Positions 45,797 through 54,829 of a stretch of 64,000 nt of DNA are shown here, piece after piece (the stretch's first letter is position 1; every line of letters starts with the position of its first letter). The translations under genes and the position numbers were made by a program. This stretch comes from Pseudomonas lalucatii. GTDB taxonomy: Bacteria > Pseudomonadota > Gammaproteobacteria > Pseudomonadales > Pseudomonadaceae. A model generated the notes under the pieces. That model was not told the DNA's origin. It saw nothing but the letters and a program-made list of their open reading frames with translations, and did no database searches. The stretch spans positions 1,417,001 to 1,481,000 of the forward strand of contig NZ_JADPMV010000002.1 of assembly GCF_018398425.1 (NCBI RefSeq), written 5' to 3'.

Positions 45797-45962
45797 CTAG
45801 TGGCCTGTCCCGAAAATAACTGCTCGATTCGGATGGCGCCCTTTCCCGCCATCCGACGTTGCCACTCCTCGCCATAGCCCTGCTATGACTCGTCGCGGCG
45901 CCTTGGCTGCCAGGAAAGTTCGCTCACCAGTTCTTGAGCGCATTTCCAGGACAGGACACTAG
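45797..45962 (+). mobile_element. MITE-like element, copy A
   Basis: A 162-bp unit (45799-45960) with terminal inverted repeats AGTGGCCTGTCC and GGACAGGACACT (11 of 12 pairs), flanked by CTAG on both sides. Internal hairpins are GGATGGCG/CGCCATCC and CATAG/CTATG. The reverse complement of 48718-48879 is about 95% identical (8 differences by eye). It has no coding capacity and no transposase is present here. Confidence 0.85.
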
Positions 45963-46246
45963 ATGCTTTTCGCACTAGGGCACGGCGGTCTGCTTCCAGA
46001 TATTATTAGCAACAATATTGTTCATATAAAACAACTACTTAAGAGAACATAACAATCAACAACGAAAAACAGACGATAAATTGACAGTCGCGAGTCTCCT
46101 GACTTTAGTTGAATGGCAAGCACGTGTTAGTTGTCCCCACGCGCCATGCTGGAGGGGCCGCTGCGCTGTTTCGTTTCACAGCCGTTCTCCATTCGTCCAA
46201 CTACAGGCTTTCCGTCGGCGGCCTGGCGGGAAGGGGGAGCGTCGTG
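45963..46246 (+). promoter_or_regulatory. AT-rich promoter region of the multicopper oxidase gene
   Basis: The stretch from about 45990 to 46090 is roughly 30% GC by eye in an otherwise GC-rich window. It holds the perfect palindrome AACAATATTGTT (46011-46022) and a candidate sigma-70 promoter TTGACA (46081-46086), 17-base spacer, TTTAGT (46104-46109). The predicted leader is about 130 nt. A GGGGGAG site (46233-46239) serves the ATG at 46247. Confidence 0.6.
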
Positions 46247-48094
46247 ATGAACGGGAAACGCAAGAAACGTAGCGGCGCGCCTGCCGCCGACTCGGCCGCA
46301 GGCCCTTCCAGGCGCAGCTTCCTCAAGCTGTCCGCGACGGCCATGGCGGCCCCGCTGCTGCTGAACACTCGTCCCGGCGACGCCGCCGTGTGGATCACCA
46401 CGCCGCAACCGGTGTTCCCGCCCAGCCCGCCGACCCGCCCCTGGCTGGAGGAACTGCCCCGGGCGATAGTCCCGGTGCCACCCGCCGACGCCCTGGACCC
46501 GTCGGCCGAGGCGCAGCCGAAGTTCGACGACAAGGAAGCCGGGCGCGAACCGCACCAGCGCTTCGACGAGATCATCGCCGCCCTGGGAGGGCCGACGCTC
46601 TACGCGCTGACGGCCAAGGCCGTACCCTGGCGCTTCCACCCGGACCTGCCGGCCCAGACCGCCTGGACCTACGTCAGCGATGACGACGACGCGACCCTGC
46701 CGTCGACCATCTTCGCCGAGTACGGGCACCCCATCGTCTGCCGTTTCCACAACGAGCTGCCGAAAGACCATATGGGCTTCGGCAGCCCGGTGATCTCCAC
46801 CCACCTGCACAACCTGCACATGTCCTCCGGCTGCGACGGCTATCCGGCCGATTACTACCGCGAGGACAAGGCCGGGCCGACCCTGCAGGACATCGGCCCC
46901 AACGGCGGCAAAGGCACCTTCAAGGACCACTTCTACCCCAACGTCTATGCCGGCTATGACGACTGGCGAGCCGAGCACGGCGGCGGCATCGGCGACCCCA
47001 ACGAGGCCCTGGGCACCCTCTGGTTCCACGACCACACCGAAGACTTCACCGCGCCGAACGTCTACCGCGGCCTGGCGGGCTTCTACCTGCTGTTCGACCA
47101 TATCGACTCGGGCAATGAAGCCGACCCGAGCGCGACGGCCCTGCGCCTGCCCAGCCATCCCTACGACTACCCCCTGGCCTTCGGCGACAAGCGCTTCGAC
47201 CCCGACGGCTACCTGTTCTGGGACGAGTTCCATGTCGAGGGCGTGCTGGGCGACAAGGTCACGGTCAACGGCAAGATCGAGCCGGTGCTGCGCGTCGATG
47301 CGCGCAAGTACCGCCTGCGCCTGCTCAACACCGGGCCGAGCCGCTTCTACGAGTTCTACCTGGTCGACACCCGGGACAGGCTGCAGCGCTTCACCTATAT
47401 CGCCAACGACGGCAACCTGCTGCCGGCGCCGCTGCTCGACCAGCGCCGGGTGCGTCTGGCGGTGGCCGAGCGCGCCGACATAGTCGTGGATTTCGCCCGC
47501 TACCCGATCGGCACCGAGCTGTACCTGGTCAACCGCCTGCGCCAGGAGAGCACGCGCAAGCCCAAGGACGTCAGGGCGCCGGGCACCCGGGTGCTGAAGT
47601 TCATCGTCGACCGCCCCCCGCCACGGCAGGACCTCAGTCAGGTGCCCGCCACGCTGCGGCCGCTGCCGGACCTGCCCACGGCCGAGGAACTCGCCAGGCT
47701 CAAGGTGCGACGCTGGGAGTTCGACCGCAAGAACGGCCTGTGGATGGTCAACGGCCGGCTGTTCGACAGGCATGTCCCCAGGGCCCGGATCAAGCAGGGC
47801 AGCGCGGAGATCTGGGAGCTGGTGGGCGAGTCCGGCGGCTGGTCCCACCCCATCCACCTGCACCTGGAGGAAGGCCGCATCCTCAGCAAGAGCGTGGATG
47901 ACGTCGAGGTACCGATACCGCCCCACGAACGCGGGCGCAAGGACGTGTTCGAGCTCGACCAGACCATGACCGTCAAGGTGCTGGTGCGCTTTCGCGACTT
48001 CCACGGCAAGTACGTCATGCACTGCCACAACGTGATCCACGAGGATCACGCGATGATGGTGCGCTGGGACGTCGAGGTCGACCAAGACGCCTGA
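46247..48094 (+). CDS. Tat-exported multicopper oxidase (CotA/bilirubin-oxidase-like)
   Basis: 615 residues. A twin-arginine signal RRSFLKLSATAMAAPLLL (22-39) directs it to the periplasm. All copper sites are visible: HLHNLH (186-191), WFHDH (259-263), HPIHLH (534-539) and HCHNVIHEDHAMM (592-604) with the type-1 Met ligand at 603. The order and SGCDGYPADYY after the first motif fit CotA-type laccases. Four-electron O2 reduction is coupled to oxidation of phenols, metals or bilirubin-like compounds. ATG 46247 has GGGGGAG seven bases upstream. An SCO protein follows after 42 bases. Confidence 0.88.
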   Translation: MNGKRKKRSGAPAADSAAGPSRRSFLKLSATAMAAPLLLNTRPGDAAVWITTPQPVFPPSPPTRPWLEELPRAIVPVPPADALDPSAEAQPKFDDKEAGREPHQRFDEIIAALGGPTLYALTAKAVPWRFHPDLPAQTAWTYVSDDDDATLPSTIFAEYGHPIVCRFHNELPKDHMGFGSPVISTHLHNLHMSSGCDGYPADYYREDKAGPTLQDIGPNGGKGTFKDHFYPNVYAGYDDWRAEHGGGIGDPNEALGTLWFHDHTEDFTAPNVYRGLAGFYLLFDHIDSGNEADPSATALRLPSHPYDYPLAFGDKRFDPDGYLFWDEFHVEGVLGDKVTVNGKIEPVLRVDARKYRLRLLNTGPSRFYEFYLVDTRDRLQRFTYIANDGNLLPAPLLDQRRVRLAVAERADIVVDFARYPIGTELYLVNRLRQESTRKPKDVRAPGTRVLKFIVDRPPPRQDLSQVPATLRPLPDLPTAEELARLKVRRWEFDRKNGLWMVNGRLFDRHVPRARIKQGSAEIWELVGESGGWSHPIHLHLEEGRILSKSVDDVEVPIPPHERGRKDVFELDQTMTVKVLVRFRDFHGKYVMHCHNVIHEDHAMMVRWDVEVDQDA

Positions 48095-48136
48095 TCGGCG
48101 CCTGACCACAACCCTCACCCACGAGGTGAACGTCAG

Positions 48137-48715
48137 ATGAACACACGCAGAGAGTTATTGCTGGGCATGGGCGCCCTGGGCGTCGCCGCGCTCGGCCTGC
48201 ACGCCGGCGGGCGCGCCAGGGCCGGCGACCGCCGCCTGGCCAATGTCCTGCTGCAGACCCACACGGGCAAGACGGTGCGCTTCTACGACGACCTGGTGCG
48301 CGACAAGGTCGTCGCCATCAACATGATGTACGTCGCCTGCAGCGGCATCTGCCCCACGGCCACGGCCAACCTGCGCCAGGTGCACAGGCTGCTGGGCGAG
48401 CGCGTCGGCCGCCGGGTGTTTTTCTATTCGCTGAGCCTGCAGCCGGAGCTGGACAGCCCCGAGGTGCTCGCGGAGTACGTCCGGCAGCAACGCATCGGCC
48501 CCGGCTGGCTGTTCCTCACCGGCGCCCCGGAGGAGGTCGAACAGCTGCGCTACAGCCTCGGCTTCTACGACCCCGACCCGCTGCTCGACGCCGACAAGAA
48601 CAACCACACCGGCATGCTGCGCATCGGCAACGACAGGTACCGGCGCTGGACCATGGCCCCCGCCCTGGCCAGCCCCCGGCAGATACTGGGGACCATCGAG
48701 CATGTCGACGCCTAG
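48137..48715 (+). CDS. SCO1/SenC/PrrC-family copper protein
   Basis: 192 residues. An N-terminal signal-like segment RRELLLGMGALGVAALGLHAGG suggests export. The copper-binding triad is present: C68 and C72 in YVACSGICPTAT and H157 in NNHTGML. SCO proteins load or reduce copper centres, normally of cytochrome oxidase. Here the partner is probably the multicopper oxidase upstream. MITE-B starts 3-4 bases after its stop codon. Confidence 0.88.
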   Translation: MNTRRELLLGMGALGVAALGLHAGGRARAGDRRLANVLLQTHTGKTVRFYDDLVRDKVVAINMMYVACSGICPTATANLRQVHRLLGERVGRRVFFYSLSLQPELDSPEVLAEYVRQQRIGPGWLFLTGAPEEVEQLRYSLGFYDPDPLLDADKNNHTGMLRIGNDRYRRWTMAPALASPRQILGTIEHVDA

Positions 48716-48717
48716 CG

Positions 48718-48879
48718 CGTGTCCTGCCCTGGAAATGCGCTCAAGAACTGGTGAGCGAACTTTTCTGGCAGCCAAGGCGCCGCGACGAGTCATAGCAGGG
48801 CTATGGCGAGGAGCGGCAACGCCGGATGGCGGGAAAGGACGCCATCCGAATTGAGCAGTTATTTTCGGGACAGGACACT
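48718..48879 (-). mobile_element. MITE-like element, copy B (inverted relative to copy A)
   Basis: A 162-bp unit with outer end GGACAGGACACT (48868-48879) and inner end CGTGTCCTGCCC (48718-48729). The reverse complement aligns over its full length to 45799-45960 with about 8 mismatches. Unlike copy A it has no matching 4-base flanks (CGCG on the left, CTGG after the right end), so a target duplication is not visible at this copy. Confidence 0.85.
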
Positions 48880-49151
48880 GGCACCCCAAGCGTTATCCAC
48901 GGCGGCGGTGGATAGCGCTGTGGACAAGCTGTAGCGACAGGCGCGCGACCCAGGCGCCGCAAGGCCTCCCGCGATCTGGCTATTTATTGAGCCATTTCAA
49001 CACCTTAGCCCTGCACTTAGGCACAGTATCTGTGCATCGCCCTGTGGATAAGCTGTGCCCTCGGGCACCCAGGCCAGGGCCGGCGCGGCCCCGCGCGCAC
49101 CGGTCGTTTTTCGTCCAGCGCCGGCGCCCCGCCGCGTCCCCGTCGAAAACG
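48880..49151. other. Gene-free region with DnaA-box-like and hairpin sequences
   Basis: The part of the 485-base gap beyond MITE-B holds an imperfect inverted repeat GCGTTATCCAC/GTGGATAGCGC (near 48890-48918) and a perfect DnaA-box match TGTGGATAA (49043-49051). No ORF with coding signal was seen, and no clear promoter could be assigned. Confidence 0.5.
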
Positions 49152-49177
49152 ACAACGCCCCGTTTCCGGGGCGTTGT
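49152..49177 (-). terminator. Terminator after sodium:solute symporter
   Basis: ACAACGCCCCG (49152-49162) and CGGGGCGTTGT (49167-49177) form an 11-bp stem with a 4-base loop; on the minus strand CGTTTTC follows. It is 24 bases beyond the symporter stop codon. Confidence 0.85.
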
Positions 49178-49200
49178 GGGTTGCGGGCCAGCGCGCTGGC

Positions 49201-50967
<1,767 letters not shown>

Positions 50968-50978
50968 GCTCGGCGCCT

Positions 50979-51245
50979 TCAGTCTTCGTGGACGTCGTGT
51001 TTGCGGTCGTACTGATTCATCTTCCACACGTAGAAGAAGATCATCGCCACGAACACGTAGATGGAACCCTGCTGGGCGAACCAGAAGCCCAGGGGAAAGC
51101 CGAAGAACTGGATGGCGTTGAGCTGCTCGACGAACAGGATCCCGCAGCCGAACGACACCGTGAACCAGATGGCCAGCAGTATCAGCATCAACCGCAGGTT
51201 GTCCTTCCAGTAGGCCGTCGCGGCCTCTTGCTTGCTAGCGGACAT
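50979..51245 (-). CDS. DUF4212 sodium:solute symporter small subunit
   Basis: 88 residues, two membrane helices (about 18-40 and 58-80), with YWKDNLRLMLILLAIWFTVS, GILFVEQLNAIQFFGFPLGFWFAQQGSIYVFV and YVWKMNQYDRKHDV. This is the standard small partner of the VC_2705-type symporter located directly downstream. GAGGAGTC-type site upstream of the ATG. Confidence 0.92.
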   Translation of the reverse strand: MSASKQEAATAYWKDNLRLMLILLAIWFTVSFGCGILFVEQLNAIQFFGFPLGFWFAQQGSIYVFVAMIFFYVWKMNQYDRKHDVHED

Positions 51246-51494
51246 GAGGGACTCCTCGAGAGTTTTTGTTGTTTTGACACTTTCAACTTAGCAGCACCCC
51301 TGGCAAACGGCTGTGAGACTTTGGTCGAGTGCCGCCGCCACGGGGCCCGCCGCCGGCGACGCCCGGGGCCCAGAGCCACTGCCGCGGCGGCGGCGTACGA
51401 CCAAGGTCGAATACGGCGGCGCGGGGCGGCGACGCGGCTAGTGCTGCCAGCGGCGCACTGCTAACCTGCCGGCACCCTTGATCGAGGAGCGCCC

Positions 51495-52124
51495 ATGTCC
51501 AGCCCCAGCATGACCCTGCTCTATTCCGCCACCTCGCCCTTCGTGCGCAAGGTCCTGGTGCTTCTGCACGAGACCGGCCAGCTCGACCGCGTCGCATTGC
51601 AGGAAGTGCAACTGACCCCGACCGCGCCCAGTGCGACGGTCAACGCGCAGAACCCGGCCGGCAAGATCCCGGCCCTGCGCCTGGCCGACGGCAACGTGCT
51701 GGTCGACAGCCGGGTGATCCTCGAATACCTCGACCAGCAGCATGTCGGCGAGCCGCTGATTCCGCCCGGCGGCAGCGCCCGCTGGCGCCGTCTGAGCCTG
51801 GCGGCGCTGGCCGATGCCATCCTCGATGCCGCGGTGCTGATGCGCTACGAGGCCGTCCTGCGTCCCGCGGACAAGCGCTGGCCGGAATGGCTGGACGGCC
51901 AGCGGGCGAAGATCGAGCAGAGCCTGCTGCACTTCGAGCGCGAAGCGATCGCCGAGCTGAGCAGCCGCTTCGACATCGCCGCCATCGGCGTGGCCTGCGC
52001 CCTCGGCTACCTGGACCTGCGCCAGCCCGAGCTGGCCTGGCGCCAGCGCTGCCCGCAACTGGCCGCCTGGTACGCCGAAGTCAGCCAGCGTCCGTCGCTG
52101 CAGGCGAGCACTCCTCCGGCCTGA
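51495..52124 (+). CDS. Glutathione S-transferase family protein
   Basis: 209 residues. N-terminal thioredoxin fold MTLLYSATSPFVRKVLVLLHE with the N-capping serine in SPFVRK, cis-Pro segment NPAGKIPALRLADGNVLVDSRVILEYLD, and a helical C-terminal domain. It resembles YibF-type bacterial GSTs. GAGGAG lies upstream of the ATG. It stands alone between the symporter and the creD region. Confidence 0.88.
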   Translation: MSSPSMTLLYSATSPFVRKVLVLLHETGQLDRVALQEVQLTPTAPSATVNAQNPAGKIPALRLADGNVLVDSRVILEYLDQQHVGEPLIPPGGSARWRRLSLAALADAILDAAVLMRYEAVLRPADKRWPEWLDGQRAKIEQSLLHFEREAIAELSSRFDIAAIGVACALGYLDLRQPELAWRQRCPQLAAWYAEVSQRPSLQASTPPA

Positions 52125-52220
52125 GCCTCCGGGCCGGCGCCGGCGTTCTGAACAGCCGGGCGATGCGCCGTGCCAGCAGATGCCCGGCGCGGGCCTCCTC
52201 GCGCAGACCGACAGGGCCGC

Positions 52221-52520
52221 TCATGCGCGGTACCACAGGCGCATGAAGCCCAGCGCCAGCAGCGCGCCGGCCTGGCCCAGGGCCGCGCACAGTTGCGGGA
52301 AGGACTGCACCGCGCGAAGCTGCGGGGCGTTCGCCGGCCCGCCCCGCAAGGGCTCCGGCAGCAGCCCCAGGGCCTGCCGCGCCAGGGGCCTGCCGCTAAG
52401 CAGCAGGGCATCGATCAGGCCGAACTCGCCGAGAAACATCGGGCCGAGCACCAGCAGCACGGCGACCAGCAGGCCGAGGGCGAAACAGGTGGGGAATTGC
52501 AGCAACAGGCGCATCGTCAT
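52221..52520 (-). CDS. Small membrane protein downstream of creD
   Basis: 99 residues with two hydrophobic segments (about 8-32 and 78-96) separated by a GPANAPQL-containing loop. GGGAGAG lies five bases before the ATG. It follows creD by 41 bases on the same strand, so it is probably part of the creD transcript. I do not recognise the family; a similar small gene follows creD in other Pseudomonas by memory. Confidence 0.65.
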   Translation of the reverse strand: MTMRLLLQFPTCFALGLLVAVLLVLGPMFLGEFGLIDALLLSGRPLARQALGLLPEPLRGGPANAPQLRAVQSFPQLCAALGQAGALLALGFMRLWYRA

Positions 52521-52561
52521 GCTCTCCCGACAGGGCGCGACCAGGGCCGCGCCGAAATGGA

Positions 52562-53920
52562 TCAACGGCTGCCGGCCGGCGTGCTCGCCGCGCCCTTGCC
52601 GACGCCGTACCAGTCGAGGTCGCGGGTCAGCACCATGACGCCGCCGAGCACGCCGAAGACCAGCAGCGCGCCCATCAGCAGGGCGTAGTCCTCGGCGCCG
52701 AGCAGTCCGTAGAGCAAGGCGTAGAGTGCCGCCAGCAGCCCGCCGAAGGCGCCGCCGCGCAGACGGCTGCGCAGCACGTGGCTGACGTAGAAGGCGTTCA
52801 GGGCCACGCAGGCCGTGGCCGAGAGGCCATAGGCCAGGGCGAAGCCCAGGTGCTCGGAGAGCGACAGCAACAGCAGGTAGAACAGCGCCAGAGACAGGCC
52901 GACCAGGGCGTACTGCACCGGGTGCACGGCCAGGCGCTTGAGCACTTCGAACAGGAAGAACACGGCGAAGGTCAGGGCGACGAACAGCAGCGCGTACTTG
53001 ATCGCCCGCTCGGTCTTCAGGTACTGGTCCACCGGGTCGATGAAGCTGACCCCGAAGTTCCGCCCGAGCAGCCCCTTGCATTCGCCCTTGCCCACGCACG
53101 CCTGCAGGCCCTGCTCCAGGTCGGTGGCGAAGAAGCTGGTCTGCCACTGCGCCGTGAAGCCCTGGGCGGTCACTTCGCGGGCGCTGGGCAGGTACTCGCC
53201 GACGAAACTCGGGTGCGGCCAGTCGGCCGCGAGCGAGACGCGGCTGTCGCGACCTACCGGCACCACGCTGAGCTGCTCGGTGCCCTGCAGCTTGAGCTCG
53301 AAGGCGAACTCCAGCAGCTGCCCACCCTGGCTGTCCAGGGCCGGCAGGCGGGCATGCACGCCGGCGCCGAAGCGCTCGTCGCCGCTGCCCGGGGCGAAAC
53401 TCAGGGTCGCGCCGTCGAAGCGCAGCTGCAGGTCGTTGGCGATGCCGCGCACATCGCTGATACCCACCGCCAGGAAGGGCCGCTCGAACTGGTACAGGCC
53501 CAGGTCGTCGCCCAGGCCCAGGCGCGCCGGCAGCTTGAAGGCGCCGCTGAACCGGTTGTCGCTGCGGTACAGCAACGCCGCATAGATGCCCCGGGCCCGG
53601 GACTCGGTGGCCACCACGCCGTCGAGCGCGAAGCGCTCCGGCAGGAAGTACAGGCGGCCGCGCAGCCGGCGCTCCTGCAGATAGCGCTCGCCGGTCTTGG
53701 CCTGGGTCTGCCATTCGTGCAGCACCTTGGTGTAGGGCAACACCAGGATAGGTCCGGTGATCTGCTGGCGGTAGCTGGAGCTGCGGGCGATGTCCTGCAA
53801 CACCCCCTCGCGCAGGTATTGCCGCTCGCCGACCAGGCCGTCGATCATCGACAGGGGGATCAGCAGCAGCAGGATCAGCAAGGCGATGGTGCCCAGCTTG
53901 AAGGCCAGGGGTCGGTTCAT
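52562..53920 (-). CDS. creD: CreD inner-membrane protein
   Basis: 452 residues. One N-terminal membrane helix (about 8-28), a large periplasmic domain with SSSYRQQITGPILVLPYTK, then several C-terminal helices including ERAIKYALLFVALTFAVFFLFEVLKR and HPVQYALVGLSLALFYLLLLSLSEH. CreD is the main target of CreB and affects the envelope and beta-lactam response. It is separated from creBC by a CBS gene and mgtE. Confidence 0.92.
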   Translation of the reverse strand: MNRPLAFKLGTIALLILLLLIPLSMIDGLVGERQYLREGVLQDIARSSSYRQQITGPILVLPYTKVLHEWQTQAKTGERYLQERRLRGRLYFLPERFALDGVVATESRARGIYAALLYRSDNRFSGAFKLPARLGLGDDLGLYQFERPFLAVGISDVRGIANDLQLRFDGATLSFAPGSGDERFGAGVHARLPALDSQGGQLLEFAFELKLQGTEQLSVVPVGRDSRVSLAADWPHPSFVGEYLPSAREVTAQGFTAQWQTSFFATDLEQGLQACVGKGECKGLLGRNFGVSFIDPVDQYLKTERAIKYALLFVALTFAVFFLFEVLKRLAVHPVQYALVGLSLALFYLLLLSLSEHLGFALAYGLSATACVALNAFYVSHVLRSRLRGGAFGGLLAALYALLYGLLGAEDYALLMGALLVFGVLGGVMVLTRDLDWYGVGKGAASTPAGSR

Positions 53921-53993
53921 GGTGCAGCTCTCCGCAATGACTAAGGTGGGGAGAGTCTGGCCAGGCCCTGGGGTGGTTTTATGCGGCTACGAT

Positions 53994-54009
53994 GGAGACT
54001 GTGTGGAGA
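53994..54009 (-). promoter_or_regulatory. Candidate CreB-binding direct repeat upstream of creD
   Basis: On the minus strand TCTCCA-CACAG-TCTCCA occurs about 75-90 bases before the creD ATG, giving an 11-base period. The known cre-tag is TTCAC-N6-TTCAC, also 11-base period; aligned as TCCAC-N6-TCCAT it matches 7 of 10 positions. This is a candidate only. Confidence 0.35.
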
Positions 54010-54060
54010 TTCGCCGACGCGCCCGACGGGACGTTGCCGTCCGCCAGGCGCCGCTCGCCC

Positions 54061-54495
54061 CTACTCGCCGCGAATGTACTGCTCCAGCTGCTGGATCAGG
54101 CTGGCCTGCTCGGCGATGGTCTCCTTGACCAGGTCGCCGATCGACAGCAGGCCGATCAGCTCGCCCTCGGCCATCACCGGCAGGTGACGCAGGTGGCGGT
54201 CGGTCATCAACTGCATGCAGTCCTGGGCCGACTGGCTGGGGCCGACGGTGATCACCTCGGCGGTCATGATCTCGCTGACCTGGGCGGAGAACGCCGAGCG
54301 CTCCAGCAGGGCCACCTTACGGGCGTAATCGCGCTCGCTGACGATGCCCGCCAGGCGCCCGTTGCGCAGCACCACCAGGGCGCCTATGCCCTTCTCGGCC
54401 ATCAGCTTGACGGCATCGAGCACCGAGGTCTCGGGGCTGACGCTGTAGACCGCGGCGTGCAGCTTGCTGCGGAGGATCTCGGCGACTGTCTTCAT
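54061..54495 (-). CDS. CBS-domain protein
   Basis: 144 residues, a pair of CBS motifs: VLDAVKLMAEKGIGALVVLR with GRLAGIVSERDYARKV, and QDCMQLMTDRHLRHLPVMAE with GELIGLLSIGDLVKETI. It is a stand-alone CBS-pair protein that likely binds adenosine nucleotides. AGGAGGC precedes the ATG. It is divergent from mgtE over 334 bases. Confidence 0.9.
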   Translation of the reverse strand: MKTVAEILRSKLHAAVYSVSPETSVLDAVKLMAEKGIGALVVLRNGRLAGIVSERDYARKVALLERSAFSAQVSEIMTAEVITVGPSQSAQDCMQLMTDRHLRHLPVMAEGELIGLLSIGDLVKETIAEQASLIQQLEQYIRGE

Positions 54496-54829
54496 AGGAG
54501 GCTTCCCGGAAGTGAGGAGGTATAAGGCGCGGCGTCTTCAATAATAGCCAAATCCCTCGGGCCATCGGCCCGCTCCGGCGAATCCCGGCGCGCCGGCCGA
54601 CAATGCGCGAGCGCCATGGCGCACCTGGGGAAATCACCCCGCCGGGCAAGCAAGCCTTGTTTGGCCGACAGGAACCTCTGTAGTCTCACGGCATCGGCCA
54701 GGACGCCGCGTCCCTGAGCCATACTCCCAGCACCGGCAACGCCCACAGCAGCCCGACCCGCTCGCCGCGACGGCGGGCCGCTGGCGCCGGAAGCCAACAC
54801 CCTCATCCTCCCGCGCGACCCTGGCCACT
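54496..54829 (+). promoter_or_regulatory. Gap between the CBS gene and mgtE; weak promoter candidate
   Basis: Only a weak sigma-70-like pair TTGTTT (54657-54662) and TGTAGT (54679-54684) with a 16-base spacer was seen. There is no recognisable Mg2+ riboswitch (M-box) and no Shine-Dalgarno before the mgtE ATG. Confidence 0.3.

Noticed and set aside
54496..54829. Mg2+ riboswitch before mgtE
   Set aside because: No M-box-like conserved stems were found, and Pseudomonas mgtE genes are not known to carry one.
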